Source: Defluviitaleaceae bacterium
GTDB lineage: Bacteria; Bacillota; Clostridia; Lachnospirales; WQUN01
Direction of reading: 5' to 3'
NCBI GenBank assembly: GCA_009781755.1
Contig: WQVD01000011.1
Span: 1 to 64,000 of the forward strand
DNA length: 64,000 nt
The position numbers were made by a program, and so were the translations under genes. Under the pieces are notes generated by a model. That model was not told the origin of the DNA. It saw only the letters and a program-made list of their open reading frames with translations, and made no database searches. Positions 60,398-64,000 of the stretch are shown here, piece by piece (position 1 is the first letter of the stretch; every line of letters starts with the position of its first letter).

Positions 60398-63097
60398 ATG
60401 AATAAATCGACAAAGCGGATTTGGCGCAATCGCATTATTTTTGTGAGCGCGGTTGCGGCGATTGTGATTGGTTATTTGATATATATCAATTCTGCGACGA
60501 TATATGATCCATCGCATTTGACGCGGCGAATGATATCCGACGAGGGGCAGGAATTTGTGCCTCTAACGGCAGTGGGTGGCGGGCAAGTATCCGACATGGT
60601 ACGTGCCGCCGAAACGCCCTATATCGCGCTGTATGTAAGCTTGGAAGATACGACATTTGCAATTTACGACAAGCGTAACGGTGCTATATGGCATTCAAGC
60701 CCGCAAGGTCCGGAGACGATTGCCAACCCGCACCATCGGGGAATTATGCGTTCCAATTTCGGATTCAGCTTTTTTGACCGGTTGCGGCGGCGGCAGCATC
60801 GTTGGATGTATACGGATTCTGCGCGGTTCGGCGATGAACAATTCTCGATTCATTCGATTTCGTACAATGGGATGCCCGGCATTCGCTTTGAATATATGGT
60901 GGGTGACATGGACATCGGTTTGCATTTTATACCGCGCTATTTACCCATTGAAAAATTTGAAGAAATACGCGATGTCATGGCGGAAGATGATCCTGCTGCG
61001 GCATTTTTCTTCCGCAACGCATGGCGCGAATCGCAAGAACGTGAAGACGATGATGAATCAGGCATCGTGTACAGGCCAGGATTCATGCGCTTGGCGCAGG
61101 GATTGTTTGACAATGCGGGTCAATCGCGCCGCATGTTGAATTACTTTGACCTGTATTTCCAATGGACATTGGAAATGACGCAGTATTACAACGCCTTGTC
61201 GGGTTATGTACCCGAAATCGAGTTTGAATATTTTACCGCCATTTTTGAAATTTTCTTGGATCGCGACCGCATGATTGTGAACGTGCCCATCAGCGAAATA
61301 CAAGTCGTGGGTGAGTTTGATGCATCATTCTTTGCACTGGACATCTTGCGCTTCTTTGGCGCGGGGTGTAGGGAATCGGAAGGTTTTATGGTAGTGCCAT
61401 CGGGCGCGGGCGGCGTGATTAATTTTAATAATGGTATGTACCGCGAGCCTGCTTTTGCTTCGCGTGTGTATGGCGATGATTTCATTAACAATTTTTTCTT
61501 CTCGCAAATTGAGCAGCCGGCGCGTTTGCCGGTGATTGGAATTAATAACAACGGCTTCGGCATGGTTGCCCATGTGGTAAACGGGCAGGGGCTGGCGACA
61601 GTAAACGCAGAAGTGGCGGCAGAAACCGTTGGCATGGGCGGTACCACGGCGCAAAATAACGCTTGGTTTAGTTTTATCCTGCGCGAATCGGTCGTGTTGG
61701 ACATGAGTGCACTGGCAGCAGGAACGCCGGGCACGGGTTTGATGACCCTCGTCCAAGAGGAAGCTTATGACGGTGATATCACCATTGTGTATCATTTCTT
61801 GCCGCAGGAAAATCCGACGGTGGGGGATATGGCGCAAGCATATCAGCAATTTTTGGTAGAAGAAGGCGCATTGACCCCCCTGCCGGGGCCGGGCGACCGC
61901 TCCTTCTATTTAGACATCTTGGGTGGAATTGATGCGCGTGCACAACTTTTGGGTACGCCGTATGATACGCTGCGCACCATGACGGACATGGACGATATGC
62001 ACCGCATTGTAGATATTTTGAATACGGGTGGCGTCAAAACGGTACAATTGCAATTGCATGGATGGTTTAACCGCGGCATCAACCACGATGTAGCCAACCG
62101 TGTCAATCTAATCACCGAAGTGGCCAACCGAAACGAATTGCAAGAAATGAACGACCGTTTGCAACAAAACGGCGGCGGTTTGCATCCGGTGGTTAATTTC
62201 CAATTAACTAATTACTATTCACGCCGATTTAACCGCACGTTGGAATCGGCGCGCACGACACAGGGTTTCATTGGCTTCATGTCGCGCTTATCTCGGGATA
62301 TGATGTTCACACTTACGACCATTCATCGCAACGATTGGTTTATCTTAGTGCATCCGGGTAGGGTGCCGCACCATGTTGACGATTTTATCCCGGCGTTTGA
62401 GCGGCGTGTGGGTATTGACAGCTTGGCGTTGGCTGACTTGGGTGGCATCGTCACCGAAAGCATGCACCGCCGCAACCCCGTAAACCGCGAACACGCACAA
62501 GGCATAGCGGCGCAACAAATCGCTAGGTTGTATGAATCATTCCCTAATCTGGTTGTCTTTGGCGGCAATGATTATGCGCTTGGGTTTGCGTCGCATGTTG
62601 TGGACGCGCCGATCGAAACGGACCGCTTCTTTATTATTGATTACGACGTGCCGTTCTTTTCGATGGTGCTGCACGGATTCATTGAATTTGCAGGTGCGCC
62701 GTCCAACATGCGCGAGGATTTTAATTCGACACAAGTGTTGCTCAATAGCATGCGCACCGGCGCAAGCCCGCGTTATGTATTGACTGCACAACCCACACGG
62801 CATATGCAATTCTCGCCTCATGAACGTTTTTATTCCACGCATTATGTGCAGTGGATGGATCAGGTGATTTCGCATTACAACCAATTTAACGATGTGTACC
62901 GTTACCTGCGGGGCGAGCGCATCGTTGATTTCGAAATATTGCATAGCCGTGCGGATAGCATACACGGCATGGCGCGGCAAGTGAGCGTTACGGTCTTCTC
63001 CAACGGCACGCGCATATATGTAAATCAAACGGAAGACACCTTCGAACACAACGGCGTGCTTGTACCGGCGAATTGGTTCGTAGTGAGGGAGGCGTAA
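60398..63097 (+). CDS. DUF5696 family protein, membrane-anchored
   Basis: An 899-residue protein with one N-terminal membrane anchor (~10-30) and a large extracytoplasmic part. An N-terminal beta-rich domain (~60-270) has 'FAIYDKRNGAIWHSSPQG'. The middle and C-terminal part suggests a TIM-barrel: 'LDILGGIDARAQLLGTPYDT', 'VKTVQLQLHGWFNRGINHDV', 'HPVVNFQLTNYY' and 'IDSLALADLGGIVTE'. This matches the DUF5696 family found in sugar ABC operons. A glycosidase-like role is possible. ATG 60398 is eight bases after AGGGGG. Confidence 0.85.
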   Translation: MNKSTKRIWRNRIIFVSAVAAIVIGYLIYINSATIYDPSHLTRRMISDEGQEFVPLTAVGGGQVSDMVRAAETPYIALYVSLEDTTFAIYDKRNGAIWHSSPQGPETIANPHHRGIMRSNFGFSFFDRLRRRQHRWMYTDSARFGDEQFSIHSISYNGMPGIRFEYMVGDMDIGLHFIPRYLPIEKFEEIRDVMAEDDPAAAFFFRNAWRESQEREDDDESGIVYRPGFMRLAQGLFDNAGQSRRMLNYFDLYFQWTLEMTQYYNALSGYVPEIEFEYFTAIFEIFLDRDRMIVNVPISEIQVVGEFDASFFALDILRFFGAGCRESEGFMVVPSGAGGVINFNNGMYREPAFASRVYGDDFINNFFFSQIEQPARLPVIGINNNGFGMVAHVVNGQGLATVNAEVAAETVGMGGTTAQNNAWFSFILRESVVLDMSALAAGTPGTGLMTLVQEEAYDGDITIVYHFLPQENPTVGDMAQAYQQFLVEEGALTPLPGPGDRSFYLDILGGIDARAQLLGTPYDTLRTMTDMDDMHRIVDILNTGGVKTVQLQLHGWFNRGINHDVANRVNLITEVANRNELQEMNDRLQQNGGGLHPVVNFQLTNYYSRRFNRTLESARTTQGFIGFMSRLSRDMMFTLTTIHRNDWFILVHPGRVPHHVDDFIPAFERRVGIDSLALADLGGIVTESMHRRNPVNREHAQGIAAQQIARLYESFPNLVVFGGNDYALGFASHVVDAPIETDRFFIIDYDVPFFSMVLHGFIEFAGAPSNMREDFNSTQVLLNSMRTGASPRYVLTAQPTRHMQFSPHERFYSTHYVQWMDQVISHYNQFNDVYRYLRGERIVDFEILHSRADSIHGMARQVSVTVFSNGTRIYVNQTEDTFEHNGVLVPANWFVVREA

Positions 63098-63098
63098 C

Positions 63099-64000
63099 AT
63101 GCAAAAACGCAAACGCAAGGGCTTTTCACTACGCAGGCGGGAGATGCTTTCAGGCTTGTTGTTTTTATCACCCTGGCTGATTGGTATTACGGTGTTTTTC
63201 TTGTGGAACTTGATACAGGCCATGCGATGGAGCTTTAACTATGTATTCATCGAAGCCGGCGTAGGGGTGCAGTTCCGATGGTTGGGGTTAGATAATTTTA
63301 ACCATATCTTCCGCGTGCATTCGACGTTTATGCAAGAAATGTTTGAATCGATTTTGCAAATCGTTATCAGCGTGCCGTTGATTATTTTCTTCTCGTTGTT
63401 TATGGCGATTTTGCTTAACCGCCATTTTATTGGGCGTGGATTGGTGCGGGCGATATTCTTCTTGCCGGTCATCATGGGCTCGGCGGCGATTGCCAATGCC
63501 ATTGAAATTACGATGGGTATGTTGATGGGCGGTATGAGCCATGTTCCGCCGGAAGCCCTGCGTGAGGCCACGGGCTTTAACGCGGCAATCATCATATCGT
63601 TGTTAAATGAGTTCCAAGTGCCGCCGCAAGTTATCGGTTTCTTGGTGGATACGATTGCCAACCTGCATGAGGTTATTCGCTCGGCGGGCGTACAAATATT
63701 GATTTTCTTGGCGGCGCTGCAGTCCATACCGCCCAGTATGTATGAGGTAGCGCAAATTGAAGGAGCCACAGGGTATGAAACCTTCTGGAAGATTACATTG
63801 CCAATGGTATCGCCGTTGATTGTTACCAACATCGTATTTACCGTCATTGACATGTATGCCAACAGCGAAACGGTAGAAACCGCGCGTATCACGTTCTTTG
63901 AGTTGCAAAACTTCGGCGCGTCGGCGGCGATGTCCTTGTCATCTGCGTTGCTGGTGTGTGTGGCATTGTTCTCCATTTGTTACATCGTATCGCGCCATGT
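63099..64000 (+). CDS. Sugar ABC transporter permease (partial, runs off the window)
   Basis: An incomplete gene with 300 codons visible and no stop before the window end. ATG 63099 follows GGGAGG. The first segment 'GLLFLSPWLIGITVFFLWNLIQAMRWSFNYV' is typical of MalF/UgpA-type permeases, and the EAA loop is 'YEVAQIEGATGYETFWKITLPMVSP'. An extended loop (~145-195, 'MSHVPPEALREATGFNAAI...') is longer than usual between helices. This begins a second permease set in the same operon, so a further binding protein or permease is expected downstream. Confidence 0.9.
   Translation, partial: MQKRKRKGFSLRRREMLSGLLFLSPWLIGITVFFLWNLIQAMRWSFNYVFIEAGVGVQFRWLGLDNFNHIFRVHSTFMQEMFESILQIVISVPLIIFFSLFMAILLNRHFIGRGLVRAIFFLPVIMGSAAIANAIEITMGMLMGGMSHVPPEALREATGFNAAIIISLLNEFQVPPQVIGFLVDTIANLHEVIRSAGVQILIFLAALQSIPPSMYEVAQIEGATGYETFWKITLPMVSPLIVTNIVFTVIDMYANSETVETARITFFELQNFGASAAMSLSSALLVCVALFSICYIVSRH

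Overview
The window looks like chromosome of a spore-forming Bacillota, most likely class Clostridia and probably uncultured. The grounds are strong AGGAGG-type ribosome binding sites with frequent TTG/GTG starts, many lipoproteins and an SLH-domain protein, and a VTC/DUF4956/CotH cluster. A tiny gamma-SASP-like gene sits behind a sigma-F/G-type promoter, and ProS is of the bacterial type with an insertion domain. Base composition looks close to balanced by eye. There is a clearly AT-rich island at about 8.1-11.45 kb and an AT-rich orphan gene at 50.3-50.9 kb. No transposase, integrase or CRISPR array is visible.

Layout. 1-516: the 3' end of a 23S rRNA, a tRNA-Asn on its own promoter, and a possible small structured RNA; no 5S follows the 23S. 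738-8090: a secreted lipoprotein (-), then a BMP-type nucleoside uptake operon (binding protein, GNAT, Nudix fused to a double ABC ATPase, two permeases). 8257-11397: an AT-rich two-gene unit, a 67-residue protein plus a 915-residue protein that appears to join a ClpP/SDH-like serine protease fold to an FRG domain. This is the best candidate for an undescribed (defence-like) system. 11469-16228: a membrane protein, a nuclease-helicase, a radical SAM DNA-repair protein and a Bro-N protein. 16301-19265: M23-like protein, gamma-SASP-like protein, SLH protein. 19538-29185: recG, lipid kinase, proS, RCC1-repeat lipoprotein, ATP-grasp, nth. 29528-30799: an M15-like pseudo-peptidase. 31038-38637: a six-gene envelope operon (VTC, DUF4956, CotH, TIM-barrel-like secreted protein, HEAT protein, GT2 synthase). 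38881-44527: DUF2161 nuclease-like protein, NYN/OST-HTH protein, ftsQ, ftsZ, dacF-type carboxypeptidase. 44803-49938: a giant alpha-2-macroglobulin-like lipoprotein. 50266-53280: orphan membrane protein and lactate permease. 53468-64000: a carbohydrate-type ABC operon with an unusual binding protein, NHL, YIP1 and DUF5696 proteins and a further permease cut by the window end.

What stands out besides genes is repeated structure. Three convergent gene pairs (recG/kinase, proS/RCC1, carboxypeptidase/macroglobulin) are separated by the same modular palindromic element, built from REP-like modules around a bidirectional terminator. A 27-bp palindrome with compensatory arm changes occurs four times, twice inside genes in the same reading frame. 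A long imperfect hairpin of about 170 bp precedes the DUF2161 gene. Several regulatory layouts are also unusual: the carboxypeptidase Shine-Dalgarno lies inside a terminator hairpin, recG appears leaderless, and two divergent promoter pairs share or duplicate core elements.
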